A stretch of 64,000 nt of DNA, from positions 70,648,186 through 70,712,185 of the forward strand of contig CM056743.1 in the NCBI GenBank assembly GCA_029851415.1. The letters are read 5' to 3'. This document shows, in pieces, positions 35,491 through 47,161 of this stretch. Source of the DNA: Eretmocerus hayati (Eukaryota > Arthropoda > Insecta > Hymenoptera > Aphelinidae). A model generated the notes under the pieces. That model worked only from the letters and a program-made list of their open reading frames with translations, ran no database searches and was not told where the DNA came from. Numbering within the stretch: the stretch's first letter is position 1; each line of letters starts with the position of its first letter. The position numbers and the translations under genes are program-made.

Positions 35491-35770
35491 CTATCGTATT
35501 CCTGAAAATGTCAGTAACGGAATCAGTTTGCTGAAAGTGAGAGTTAACATGGTTTTGTTTTTCATCTTTTGGATCAATGAACAATACACTGCTCCCAAAT
35601 TCTTCGTGTCCGTATAAACATTGATTGAATTGTTCTGTGAATTTATATGCATTATTTCTGAAATGTTGCGTTCAAGCCAATGAGTTTCTCCATCTAGAAT
35701 CTTGGGTTCTTTGAAATTGGAAGTGTGATCGTTATTCTTCATATAATCATGTATAACATGAATTCGCTTG
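35491..35770 (-). pseudogene. Penelope-like element C-terminal fragment
   Basis: The C-terminal two-thirds of a 143-codon ORF (residues ~50-130) reads TKRIHVIHDYMKN...FKEPKILDGETHWLERNISE...MHINSQNNSINVYTDT. The ILD-x-E-x-x-x-x-x-R...SEM-x-HI-x-x-Q-x-NSIN pattern is characteristic of the tail after the GIY-YIG nuclease in insect Penelope-like retroelements. The RT and GIY-YIG motifs themselves are absent. The N-terminal ~50 residues come from the adjacent repeat. Confidence 0.6.
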
Positions 35771-35824
35771 GTAGAATTTTTTTCAGTTGCGTATATGTTC
35801 TGTGATTCTATCTCCAAATGGAAG

Positions 35825-36570
35825 ATACGATGGGAGGAAGGGCCAAATTGCGAAGCATTCCTTATCGAAGCAAGATTTCTCGACAGAGCTTCCGTCACCC
35901 TGATTGTCTGGGGAACATACATCCCCTACAGAGCCACAAGGCCATCGGGAAGATATCGAAAACCCAACTCCAATATCATCATCAGTCTCAAATGCAGAGC
36001 TGATGATAGTTTCCATCCTTGTCTCTACACTGTACTGAATTATTTAGACTCTGGGAAATATATGTGATGTTGAATGTGTGTTGAAACATTGAAATTTTTG
36101 TAAAACAACTATGAATTGAGGTTGCCATCTAGTGATGAAGACACGAAGCAGATGTCAAGCTTCGTGTGGTAAACGACTTGATACGGCCTCATGTCGTTTA
36201 GTGGAATAATGAAAATTATATCCTCGCTATGTTTTAATATATGATGCGAGGAACGGCCGAATTGCGAAGCATTCCTTATCGAGGCAAGATTCCTTGACAG
36301 AGCTTCCGTCACTCTGAATGTCTGGGGAACATACATCCCCTACATAGCCAACAAGGCTTACAAGGATGGGAACTATCATCAGCTCTGCCTTTGAGACTAA
36401 TAATAATATTGAAGTTGGGTTCTTGATATCTCCTGGATGGCCTTGTGGCTCTGTAGAGGATGTATTTTCCCCATAGAATCAGAGTGACGGAATCTCTGTC
36501 AAGAAATCTTGCTTCGATAAGGAATGACTCGCAATTCGGTCGTTCCTTCCATCATATATTGAAATACAGC
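35825..36570. repeat. Three-copy repeat, two direct and one inverted
   Basis: A ~190-bp module containing GCGAAGCATTCCTTATCGA and TGTCTGGGGAACATACATCC occurs at about 35830-36025 and again at 36242-36395. An inverted copy sits at about 36375-36570. Copies two and three therefore form a head-to-head inverted repeat. The module abuts the PLE fragment and may be its flanking terminal region. Confidence 0.75.
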
Positions 36571-37021
36571 GAGGGCACATATAACTTCCATCGAACGAGA
36601 GATATTATTGGGAGAATCCAAGGCTAGATGGCCTCAATCTCTCTAAAAACCTGTCTCAAGAGGATAATTTAAAAAATCGTAGAACATTTTCATCAATATT
36701 CATTTCTTCCTCGTACCATCCTACACGACTCATTCATCTCAAGTTGATGACCTAAGACTCACTCATGCGCCATTCTGAATTAACTGATTGATACAAAATT
36801 CTCTAGAGATCCGTAAAAGATTATTGAAATGAAAATTCTTCTGGGAAGAGGACATTTCCACTGAGAACTCCAGTTCAATCATCCTCGAACCAACTGTATC
36901 AGAATCTTCTCTCAACCAAACAATAGATATTGTTGGGGAAATCTGCTTTTGGATGACCCAAATTTCTCTGAAATGCTTCCTAAGAAGAATAACTCAAAGT
37001 ATAGGATACTCTCCCTTCCGT
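36571..37021. other. Intergenic DNA, no gene seen
   Basis: AT-rich spacer between the three-copy repeat and the giant palindrome; no motif recognised. Confidence 0.35.
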
Positions 37022-39093
37022 TATGGAGTCCGTCCATGTCAAATTCAAACGGTTTCTGCAGCTATTTTTTTAAAATTTCCATACCATTTTTTTCCGACGT
37101 GGGGTACCGAAATAAGATATTTCCTATAGTTTGTAGGTCCAAAAAAATTTTTTTGTCTCAGATAGGCCTACAAGAGTGATTTTACCGAAAAATCAAAAAT
37201 TGAAACTATCCTACCATATTTTGCTCGTAACTTTTGATTGCTCCGACCAATTTGGATTTCCCAAAAAGCATTTGAAAGGTGACTCGAAAAACTATTGATT
37301 AACTACTAGTGAAACCTCTCCCAGTGTTTTTTGAACATCCGGAAGGTGAAATACTCAAAAATCACTGTTTGGCTCATAACTTTTTTGACGTATATTTTGA
37401 TTCTTTTTATTCCATTTTTTTTCGATTTGTATAGTAAAACACTACTTGCAAAAAAATTTCAGCCATAATTTTTACTTTTGGGGCCTCCTAGAGCTGTTTA
37501 AGTGCGCAAAACCATCTCAAAAACTCGAAAAATGCGTTTTTACCTGGTTCAACTTCCTCGGGCGACCTCGCAACTGATTTCGTTGTGTTTGCAAGACTGT
37601 TTCATTTCAGAAATGACTGTTCTGAGTATTTTTTCAGTGTAACAGTTGCTCAGATTCGTAGAAATCTATTTCAAAAGCAAATTTTCATTCAATAATTAGC
37701 ATCTCTTGCGCATGCGTTGTTCTCTACGTCTCTGAGAATGTTTCCAATCGATAGCTGATTCAATTTCCTCCAAAAAAAACCTCTTGCTGAAGTCAATTTC
37801 ATGCAGTAGAACCGGAGCCATAGCTGTCAAACTAAAAAGAAATGTCTCAGGTATCAAATCCGTGAGCCTGGAGAAAGATTGTCGGTCTCGTCTGCCGGTT
37901 GAAGCGTGTATTTCCGCTTCTACTCGATCAAATTAACCCCAACAAGGGGTCATTTTGAAGAAAATTGAGACAGCTACCGATTCAGATCAGTTTTGAAGCT
38001 CTAAAGTCATTTGCATGCACGAGAAAATCGAATCTAACGAATCATTGCCAGCAATTTTTTCCGACTCTGATCAGACGATTGTGAAGTTTCTGCGCAGGCA
38101 AATGATTTTGGTGCTCCAAAAACGATTCAGATCGGTAGCTGACTCAATTTCCTTCAAAATGACCCCTTGTTAAAGTTAATTTGATCGAGTAGAAGCGGAA
38201 ATACACGCTTCAACCGGCAGACGAGACCGACAATCTTTCTCCAGGCTCACGCATTTGATACCTGAGACATTTCTTTTTAGTTTGACAGCTGTAGCTCCGG
38301 TTCTACTGCATGAAATTGACTTCAGCAAGAGGTTTTTTTGAAGGAAATTGAATCAGCTATCGATTGGGAATATTTTCAGAGACGGAGAGAACAACGCATG
38401 CTCAAGAGATGCTAATTATTGAATAAAAATTTGCCTTCGAAATAAATTTCTACGAATCTGAGCATCTGTTACACTAAAAAAATACTCAGAACAGTCATTT
38501 CTGAGGTAAAACAGTCTTGCAAACACAACGAAATCAGTTGCGAGGTCGTCCGAGAAAGTTGAACGAGGTAAAAACGCATTTTTCGAGTTTTTGAGATGGT
38601 TTTGCGCACTTAAACAGCTCTAGGAGGCCCCAAAAATAAAAATAATGACTGAAAATTTTTTTGCGGGTAGTTTGTTACTATACAAATCGAAAAGAAATGA
38701 AATAGAAAAAATCAAAATATACGTCAAAAAAGTTATGAACCAAACAGTGATTTTTGAGTATTCCAGCTTTTGGATGTTCAAAAAACAACTGGGAGAGGTT
38801 TTACTAGTGGTTAATCGATAGCTTCCAAAGTCACCTTTCAAATGCTCTTTGGAAAATCCAGATTGGTCGAAGCAATCAAAAGTTACGAGCAAAATACGGT
38901 AGGATAGTTTCAATTTTTGATTTTTCGGTAATATCACCCTTGTAGGCCTATCTGAGACAAAAAAATTTTTTTGGACCTACAAACTATAGGAAACATTTCA
39001 TTTTGGTACCCCACGTCGATTTAAAAATGGTATGGGAATTTTAAAAAAATAGCTGCAGAAACCGTTTGAATTTGACATGGACGTACTCTATGA
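37022..39093. mobile_element. Giant palindromic foldback element (~2.07 kb)
   Basis: Arms of about 1 kb (37022 to ~38020 and ~38080 to 39093) are reverse complements, differing at scattered positions. The outer ends read T(T/C)AT(G/A)GAGT followed by GTCCATGTCAAATTC. Matching continues almost to the centre, leaving a loop of about 60 bases. The minus-strand ORF 38620-38937 and plus-strand 36949-37179 are translations of the arms, not genes. It interrupts a minus-strand LINE, whose linker region ends just outside the right boundary. A clear target duplication could not be assigned. Confidence 0.85.
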
Positions 39094-39099
39094 TCATTA

Positions 39100-39590
39100 T
39101 CATATAATGCCGCGAGAAAGCATCCTGCTAATTACTTCTAGCAGCGTATCCTCCCTTCCTGTTCAGGATGTCTTTCTTATTCGTGAGAATATTACCCTGC
39201 CTATTCTAAATTGTTTTCAAGGTACTAGCTCTGGGGTTTCTAATTTCATCCAACTCTCTGTATGCTCTACGATCGTTGTTTCTTTGGGAGTTTTTCTGTA
39301 TGCTAAAAATTTTCCCTCTGCGAATTTCCCTTTTTTTTCTCCTGACATGTTTATTCCAACTGTGTTTTGTTATCTCGCGTGCATCGCATAGCCTTCTAAC
39401 CCTATCTTGGTCCCATTGCATCATTATTGCCTTATCTAGGTTGATCTTTGCTGCTTTTCGCGTGTCGAGCATTTCCATGCACGATTCATCGAACCATGGT
39501 TTGTTGGGTTTTACATGGGCTAGTCCGATATCTGTTCCTGCCGTTTGGGTCAGCGAACTCTTCTTGCTGTGACATCGCGTATGACGCGAT
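39100..39590 (-). pseudogene. LINE fragment: linker between endonuclease and RT
   Basis: Upstream codons give KPNKPWFDESCMEML and the frame continues through KAAKINLDKAIMMQW, HVRRKKREIRRGKI and RRAYRELDEIRNPRA. This is the basic coiled linker that lies between endonuclease and RT in APE-type LINEs (P-WF-x-EEC..., RRKKRE..., AYRELN-x-IRK). It continues in a shifted frame toward the palindrome and is then lost. It lies downstream of, and on the same strand as, the endonuclease fragment at 41.5-42.4 kb, so both belong to one element. Confidence 0.65.
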
Positions 39591-41419
39591 GATTTTTACT
39601 TGTTTTTGAGTCTCGCGGGACTCCGCGAATAACTCGGGTAAGTAACGAAGAATGCTGATTCGAAGGAGTTGTTAGTAGCTTATGGCGCGAATTTTAACTG
39701 TTTTAAGAAACATTTCTAGAATAACGCAACGATTCGTCGCATTACGTTATTCATAGAAAAATTGTTCTTAACGTTCCTCGCTCGTTAATTTCTAGCCTCA
39801 GGCAAACTGTGGCATAGAAATTACGTGCGTAGGGTACGTCGTAAATTCTTTAATAGCTCATTCAGGATTCATATTTTTGTTAGTTGAAACTAAAAAAAAC
39901 TGACCTTGTTCAGTTGAATGAGATCCCCGTCCCTTCCTGGTACTGTTCCGGTGGTTGCTGCTGCTGGTGCTGTTGCGGCTTCCAAGATTTCCGAATCGGT
40001 TGTACCGCGGAAATGGTGGAAATTAATTCACTTTGGGTTTTTTAATTTGAAGAGAAAAAGAAATTGAAATGAAATGGTAATGGACTTTATTGAAAAAAAA
40101 CTTGATACAAGATTTGACATAAACCTTCTTGTCTACGTCCGAGACAGAAGTGTAAAGAATTCGGAGGTATGGCCCCATATATAACCTATCGTGGGGAGGG
40201 GGCAATAATCATCCGCTCCGCCAGAGTCGCCTGAATTTTTCAATATCTTCTTTCGGGCGTCTCTGCTGGAACGTATGCATTTCCCAAGAGGGGGAAAAGC
40301 ATTTTCACTCTTACGTCTACTAGATGGAGGCACGGGTTCCATTTTTGAGCTATTACATATTTTTTCTTACTGCTAAATGATTGTGGAATTATTGTACTAT
40401 TTTTCAGTATGTCAGTCTCCTATTGTGAGGTAGAAGCGATGCATTTGTTTTCTTTTGTAATTTGATTTGGAAAATTGAAATTTTTGGCTGGATATTTTTT
40501 TCATTCTTACATATATATAACTCAAACTAATTTGGCTCATTTATAATGCCAATGTTGTAATCTTCCTTTTTTTTTGGTTTGATTATAATTTTCTCTCTTT
40601 TCTTATAGTCTATATCTCTTAATTAAAATCTTTATGCAAATATTAATTTTTTGTTTGAATATAATTTTTTCCTAGAAGCTGATTGTTACATGATTATAGT
40701 GCTTCTATAGTTTATCTTTTTTTTCCCAAATTTCATAGTGATTCTCATTGAAAGCCTAAAGTATTCATTTTTCCTACAAAATTCCTCATTTTAGGTCAGG
40801 TTCAATGACCATATACCGATGCCTCCTAAACGTAGGCAGTTGTTTATCGGTCATTCATTTGTGTCTCGGGTTCTCTCGCTTCCCGGAAAAGTCAAATCCA
40901 GTAGGCCCGTTTATTTACTATCGCCGCTTGTTGGCGCCGAAAGTCGTAAACGGCCCAATGCATATACGTGAGCTCTTTGTGACACGAGGCTTCCGTCATC
41001 CATATCTTGTCGCTCTTGCTTAAGAGTTGCAAGAGTAGATGCGGCGCATGTGATACCGAGAGCTATTGGTATATTTTATCGTTCACAGCTGCGCCCGATG
41101 TTGAAAGCTAATCACGCTTCGGGCTCCGCTTTTCATTCGATTCCCATACAATCTGGAAATTGAATGAAATCGGGGTCACGAAGGGTGTTGTCTATCTTCA
41201 GCGTGTTGCCTTAATATTAGGCTACGCCGTTACGAAATGGAAAAGACGATACGCAGTTGCTCAACTCTGTCACTTATGCCGTGAATTTAGATACCCGAGA
41301 ATTAAAGTGGCCGTGGCCCGACGATAAAAATGATTTTAAATGGGGACACTTTTCGACAGCGAGGCAAGAGAGATATACGGACGGATCTCTCTTGTCTCGT
41401 GGGCGAAAAGAAATTTAAA
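39591..41419. other. Insertion of unidentified DNA within the LINE
   Basis: About 1.8 kb separates two LINE segments that should be nearly adjacent. A hairpin-like pair, TTTCTAGAATAACG and CGTTATTCATAGAAA, lies at about 39710-39762. 40030-40800 is strongly AT-rich. The plus-strand ORF 40805-41023 is unrecognised. Confidence 0.45.
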
Positions 41420-42412
41420 ATTTTTTTGATGATGGCTTCGACATCACATTGCGTTGTCACTGAGTTTCGACAACTTTCGGGGCGTTGTCCCCCTCGTGTC
41501 TTCACCATTCCCATCTAGATGACGCGCCATGTGTTCTTTGGATTGGGCTCAAACTTCTGGGGATTTCAGTCTCTCTATATCAAACGGAGCTTTCCGGGCC
41601 TTGTTATTGTGTGGAGTGTGACTTACTTTGTCCCGGATGATGCCAACAGTGGGGTAGTGGTCCGAATCGCAATCTGCTCCCCTGTAGGACCTGATTCGAC
41701 TGATACACGACTGCTTTCTCTTGTTCATGAGTATATGGTCGATTTGGTTGTGGGTGGAGCCATCAGAAGATGACGATGCTATTTTATGGGTTTTTTCGCG
41801 ACGGAAGCAAGTGCTTTTGATAATCATGTCATTCTTGTTGATGGTTCTGATGCCATTGCCATTGCTAACTGGATGTAGGCTTTCAGATCCGATGATGTGT
41901 TTCAAGTGTGGTTCTTTCCCGAATCCTGCATTGGAATCTCCCATCACTATTTCGGTATGGAAAATCCCGACCCTCTCTAGTCGTGTCGATAGATTCGCTT
42001 GGAAGTTATCTTTGGTAGAATCGTCTTTCTCGTTCGTCGGTGCATGTATATTGAAGATTGTATGTTCGAACGGGTGTGTTCTGGGTTGTAAGTAGGACAT
42101 TTGCTCGTAAATAGCAATGACATTCCTGACATGGGGTACTACTGCGTTCTCCACCATAAATCCGGTGCCTAATTTGTATTGTATTGCTTTATTGATTCGA
42201 GTGAAGGCTCCTGACTTTTGGCTCGATCCTCCACTGGGTCCAAGCCTGTGGACAGAGATACACTCTGTCATTGCGTCTTCACGAACTACCGACTTCTTGT
42301 CACCTCGGTGGGTTGGCAGCTCTCCATCCAGTAGTGGAACCGTATGCCCCCCGAAATCGAACCCTATCACGGTACAGTAGCTGGCACGCAAGCGCACACA
42401 ACTAAGGGCCAA
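41420..42412 (-). pseudogene. LINE APE-type endonuclease, C-terminal part
   Basis: A 287-codon ORF (41549-42412), continuing past a stop to about 41420. From residue ~75 it shows the APE endonuclease series: LGTGFMVENAVVPHVRN, FEHTIFNIHAPTNEKDD, EIVMGDSNAGFGKE, THNQIDHILMNKR and YRGADCDSDHYPTVG. The family motif GD-x-NA-x-G has S where F is usual, while NQIDH and SDH (the catalytic aspartate-histidine pair) are retained. The first ~70 residues do not match the family and come from inserted DNA. Products of this family nick target DNA for target-primed reverse transcription. Confidence 0.8.
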
Positions 42413-43720
42413 GTCCCGACCCTGGGTACCTTCGTTGGAAGCCCTATGACTTCAGCCTTGAAAGGTCGCAGCCGAGGCCTCTTTCGAGGACACTCTCCCA
42501 GTTTTGCTCACGCACAGACTGGTCACTGCTCGAGCGCTCCTAGGGAGCATATGCTCTCCCACGTTCCATGAATAGACCACGGTATCGTGGTCTAACCCGT
42601 AGAATACTTCGAGGAGCCAGAGTAGCCATCACATACTCACCTGGCGTGGTCAGCAGATCCTTATGGCGGTTCCAATTGAGTATCCTGCGGCTTTCACGAT
42701 AGACTGAATCCGCCGAGGCCCCTTTGCGATTAACTTCTCCCAATATTCAGTCTTCGATCGGTAACAGCCGGAAGACGGGGTACTAGGTGGTTTCGCTTAC
42801 GCTACTAACACTTTTCGCGGTTTTCTCATTCCAGTATTACACAGTCTCCACTGTGAACGTTCGGCTGGTCACCGTCGAGGTTCTTCACCGGATACTCCTC
42901 TCCCGATATTTAGTCTTTGATCGGTAACGGCCGGAGGACCGGGTACTAGGTGGTTTCGCTTGCGTAACTAACACTTTTCGCGGTTTGCTCGTCCTGGTGT
43001 TGTGCGGTTCCTCCCCGCCTTCCGTTTGACTGGCCGCCGCCGAGGCGCCCGCAGGCCAGCTCTTTCCCAGTGTTACACAACCTCCGTCGTGAACGTTTGA
43101 CTGGTCACCGTCGAACTTCCTGCCCTGCTGAAAATGATTTCGTGGGATCCCATGGGACTTCGTGGGACCTGGCCCTGGTAAAATTTCTATTTTCTATATT
43201 TCGCGAAATTTGGCACCGCAGCCGTGCAGCATACGAGTTTCGAACATTATTCCTCCGGCCCACGAAGTGGATGATACATGGGGAGTGAAGAATAGATGCT
43301 ACGTGGATTCTGACCACGTATTCATGATGTGTACGACGATTCGAGATTAGAATCCACGTAGCATCTATTCTTCACTCCCCATGTATCATCCACTTCGTGG
43401 GCCGGAGGAATAATGTTCGAAACTCGTATGCTGCACGGCTGCGGTGCCAAATTTTGCAAGATATAGAAAATAGAAATTTTACCAGGGCCAGGTCCCACGA
43501 AATTATTTTCAGCAGGGTGATTGGATACTCCTCTCCCGATATCCAGTCCTTGAGCGGTACCGACCGGAGGACCGGGTATTGGATGTCTTTCACTTTCGCT
43601 ACTAACACTCTTTGCGGTTTGCTCGTCCCAGTGTTGTGCGGTCCTACGCTGCTTTACGTTTGACTGGTCACCGTCCAGGTGAAGGACTCTCCCATTTATG
43701 GTTTGAGCTAGGCCCAATGG
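42413..43720. repeat. Tandem repeat block inserted in the LINE endonuclease
   Basis: Units containing TCTCCC(A/G)ATATTCAGTC, GATCGGTAAC(A/G)GCCGGA and GGTGGTTTCGCTT begin near 42734, 42896 and 43530. Spacing is about 162 bp, then about 240 bp once the 397 bp attributable to the foldback insertion is subtracted. The block sits between the N- and C-terminal halves of the endonuclease. Confidence 0.7.
43123..43517. mobile_element. 395-bp foldback element (MITE-like)
   Basis: Terminal inverted repeats CCCTGCTGAAAAT lead into arms of about 180-190 bp (43123-43311 and 43349-43517) with a 37-base loop. The left arm has an extra ~18 bp near 43145. Comparing the disrupted unit with the intact neighbouring repeat unit (around 42880-42900) gives an uninterrupted site of the same length if one TG is removed. 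This implies a 2-bp TG duplication at 43121-43122 and 43518-43519. Opposed ORFs here are translations of the arms. Confidence 0.85.
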
Positions 43721-43851
43721 TGGTGAGCCACACCGAGACTAGGTTTTCGGAAAGGCATCACTCCCTCGGCCCGATGGAGGGTCTCCTCACGAGTACTCGG
43801 GAATCCAGAGGGGCGACACTCCCCCGGCACAACTCCAGCTGTAGCTTAGAG

Positions 43852-44184
43852 CTAGCCCCCTGTGGGGAATCTGGTGCCTAATGCACGGACCTCACTGCCC
43901 TTATAAAAGAAAGTATATTCGCCCACCCTGACTTGGTCCCTGCCTTTACACCTGGTTTCCTGCACTCCCAGTATATCTTTGTTGGATTTCTCACTTTCAC
44001 GACTGAGGCACTCGAGCGCCCCTGGCTCATTTCGGGTCCACGCATTCCAGGTTCCCAGTTTCATCACACGTTGATGGATTGGGGTGATGCGAGTGGGTAC
44101 TCTTATAAGGACGGGGCTCCTACCTAACCGATCACAGGTAGGGGGTTGTTGGGGAACAGGAGCTGTGGCTCGCATAGCACTCAT
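43852..44184 (-). pseudogene. LINE APE-type endonuclease, N-terminal part
   Basis: 110 codons. From residue ~41 it reads MKLGTWNAWTRNEPGALECL, then NKDILGVQETRCKGRDQV and GEYTFFYKGSE. These are the opening strands of an APE-type LINE endonuclease, including the WN and QETR motifs whose N and E residues coordinate the metal ion. Sequence after GSE no longer matches, marking the insertion boundary near 43880. The missing domain resumes at about 42.2 kb. Confidence 0.75.
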
Positions 44185-44782
44185 CTCGTGTGCCTGTAGA
44201 CTGAGTCACTTCGGCTGGTCCGGGGACACTAGCTGGATTTGGCGGAGACTCAGCTGCAAGTGTCCGACGGATGTTTCGTCACCGAATATCGTGGGGCGGT
44301 AAGCCCGTATATGAGCCCGGAGCCTCTACCCAACAAGGGCAACTTGCTCTCTGTAATAGGGATGATATCACCGTCTGGTGTGTATACAAGAAGGGGAGCC
44401 TCCGACCACCCGGGGGGGATTACCTGCTTTTTTACGACGCGGTAATCAAAAACGTGTGAGATGACGCTTAGAATTACCGATTGTGAGCGCTTAGAAATAC
44501 GTATAACTGATAATGGACGAACTTTTATCACATTCTAGTAATATCTTGCCCTTGGAACATGATAGATATTTGCGACTCGATTCCTAATTCACAGGTTCTC
44601 AAGGGGATGTTTCACTCTATCCAAATACCGTGAAGGGAATCAATCAGAGCTGAACTCATCGACCAATGATGAGACAAAAAATGAGAAAGACTAGGGCATA
44701 CCAGTCCATTTCTCCACCACCAGAGATGCGGAATGAGATCTGAGAATCAGGAAATTACAATTCGAGGTGAGTCGACTTCACG
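44185..44782. other. Probable LINE 5' region and spacer
   Basis: The GC-rich part (44185-44450) lies directly upstream of the endonuclease start on the minus strand and could be its 5' untranslated region. A run of seven G lies near 44412-44418. No separate gene is supported. Confidence 0.35.
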
Positions 44783-45875
44783 ATGGAGCTGATCCAAATC
44801 GAACGTTATCGATATCATTCACCGCGTTTGATACGAGATATTCAAATACTCCCACGATCGCTATTAGTTTGCTCATTACAAAAGAATTCTTCAACACGAC
44901 ACAAATTCGCGTGTTATTTTTTTTATAACATGGAATCCTTTCTGTTCTACGAAATTAGTACCGCAATCTCTCGCTAACTTCATAATCCATTCCGATCACA
45001 TCTTCAACTATCAGCTACTTTCCATATATTCATAAACTGTCAATTCTCGCGGGAAACTACTTCATGCAACATATTGCATGATCATATCGTACCTTATGAA
45101 CTCAACTCGTTTGATTCTGACACCTGAGGATATATATGTGATTTGAACATAAATACTCTCATACATGAGGGTAATACATACGATTGCTGATTTGTCGAAT
45201 AATTCGCTATTGAAATCTCTGGAATTGTATAATGCACTCCAATTTTCTCTACCAATTAAAACCAGCATGGAAGTATACAAAGAAGGAATCAAAGACATCG
45301 TCAATTACGAGTCATTTACAGCCGTTTCGGAGGAATAACACTGAAGAACTACAACATAATTACCCGTATCACAGCATCAGGAAAAATGACATGTTTGAAG
45401 AACAACGAGAAGAGCCCGTCAAAGTAAAATTCACGAAATTCCTCGAGGAATCATATATGAGTGGTAAGCTGTACTATCTTCAAATGCGACTTAAGATTTC
45501 GAGATCAAGAATAGTGTTTTCCATGAATCAAACCACAATTTTCTGGCCAACGTCTTCAGATGATACTGAATCTTCTCGTATCTTACTACAAAAAACAATA
45601 TCAATGTTATTATTCATTCAGAAAATTTGGAAATGAATCCATGATGATCAGATACCCCCAAAAGCTCTCCACGTGGGGAGATATCAAGTTATTTCGATCA
45701 TACACACTCGAATATACCCTACAACATCACCGCACATTCCACATTTCCGAATGCAACCAAATACTTTTGCGAGTTGCATCAACAACGTATAATACCATGG
45801 CTCATATAGAGATCGAGACTTTCACCTCTAAGATCGACCGGATACACCTGCTTGTTGCCGAGCTATTGTAAATGT
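44783..45875 (+). pseudogene. Degenerate coding-like region, family not recognised
   Basis: Several plus-strand frames carry protein-like sequence broken by frameshifts. One reads SMEVYKEGIKDIVNYESFTA (about 45266-45325). Another continues with HSIRKNDMFEEQREEPVKV, then KFTKFLEESYMSGKLYYLQM (about 45375-45490). ORFs 45232-45636 and 45560-45871 overlap in different frames. Composition and flow suggest a decayed gene of ordinary protein type; the last fragment faintly recalls cupin/JmjC-type domains, but this is not firm. I do not assign a function. Confidence 0.3.
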
Positions 45876-45917
45876 GGAAGGTTTTTGCTCGATGAAAACG
45901 AAAACAACACAATACAC

Positions 45918-46140
45918 CAGCGCCACTCTTCAGAAGCAGGTTGCTGTTATCCCTCCGATCTGAACATTGCTCTGTTCCGACACTAGTGGACCAGGAAGAC
46001 GTGTCAGTTTCATCTATTCATGTCTCCTTCAATTCTTGTTATGATGAGTTACATCTACACTCAAAACAAAATACACTCTCCAACCCCTACTCTACATCAC
46101 ACGAAAACACGTGGCGAAGATAATGGATCCTTTATTTTCA
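45918..46140. repeat. Diverged direct repeat, copy 1
   Basis: A stretch containing CCACTCTTCAGAAGCAGG and TCTGAACATTGCTCTG recurs, diverged, at about 47365-47540. The two copies flank the palindromic MITE. Confidence 0.6.
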
Positions 46141-46490
46141 TAATTTCAATCAGAATGATCTCAATGTTCGGAAAACCGTCGAGGAAATGATATATTCACA
46201 ACATATTCTGAGACGTATTCGAAGTTCGAATCTTTTTGAGTACCGAGATTTTATCCGTTGTTATATTAAGGGAAATGATCAGTTAAGGCGTTAGATTCTA
46301 TATAACGAAGTTCCAACTTCGATGATTAACATAAATGAATAATCTACATTTAAGATAGTCATACCGTATCCTCTGTGGGCATATCAATCTGATTCTCCAA
46401 CATACTGTATGGATTAACGAGTCACGAAGAATGAGATTAAGAAGCCATGTGATTGGGAAGATGCCCTAGCAATACCCTCTTATGTATATT

Positions 46491-47161
46491 AGGGTGTTCC
46501 TTATTTCCCAATTTTCGATTCTCCACAATACCATCGTGAATTTTCGATCTTTGATATGAAAAAATGAGAAAAAATTTTTGCCGCACCCTGTGCGACGTAT
46601 ACTGCTTTGCCGCTCGAACATCATTTTAACATTGAAAACCCTATACTGAAAATTTCGTCCTTCCCACCCTCCGTGCCTCTGGGATCACTGTGATTCCTCC
46701 CGGCCCCTCTTGGACCATGAGAAATATCAAAATACACTATTTCGACGTAAAATTTCACGAAAAACACGATGAAATTGTCAGTTGTGAGTTCCAAAGTGAC
46801 CCCGGCGTGATACTAGCGATTCTTTCAAAAAATTACTGCTATCACGCCGGGGTCACTTTGGAACTCAAAACTGAAAGTTTCATCGTGTTCCTCGTGAAAT
46901 TTTACGTCGAATCAGTGTATTTCGATATTTTTCATAGTTCAAGAGGGGCCGCAAGGAATCACAGTGATCCCAGAGGCACGGAGAGTGGGGAGGGTAAAAT
47001 TTTCAGTATAGGGTTTCCAATGTTAAAATGATGTTCGAGCGGCAAAGCAGGATACGTTGCACAGGGTGCGGCAAGAGTTTTTCCTCATTTTTTCATATCA
47101 AAGATCGAAAATTCGTATCGTATCGTGGAAAATCGTAAGTTGGGAAATAAGGAACACCCTG
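46491..47161. mobile_element. 671-bp palindromic MITE, possibly Mutator-like
   Basis: Arms of about 310 bp begin AGGGTGTTCCTTATTTCCCA and end with its reverse complement. They match through to a central inverted repeat (GTGACCCCGGCGTGATA against TATCACGCCGGGGTCAC). The 9-bp word ATGTATATT lies immediately before (46482-46490) and after (47162-47170). A 9-bp target duplication is typical of the Mutator superfamily, so I infer a non-autonomous member. The 113-codon ORF inside is a translation of the arms. Confidence 0.85.

Noticed and set aside
43322..43717. 131-codon minus ORF sharing sequence with plus ORF 43162-43350
   Set aside because: Both come from the two arms of the 395-bp foldback element.
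46690..47031. 113-codon ORF
   Set aside because: Translation of the two arms of a palindromic MITE; the halves are reverse complements.
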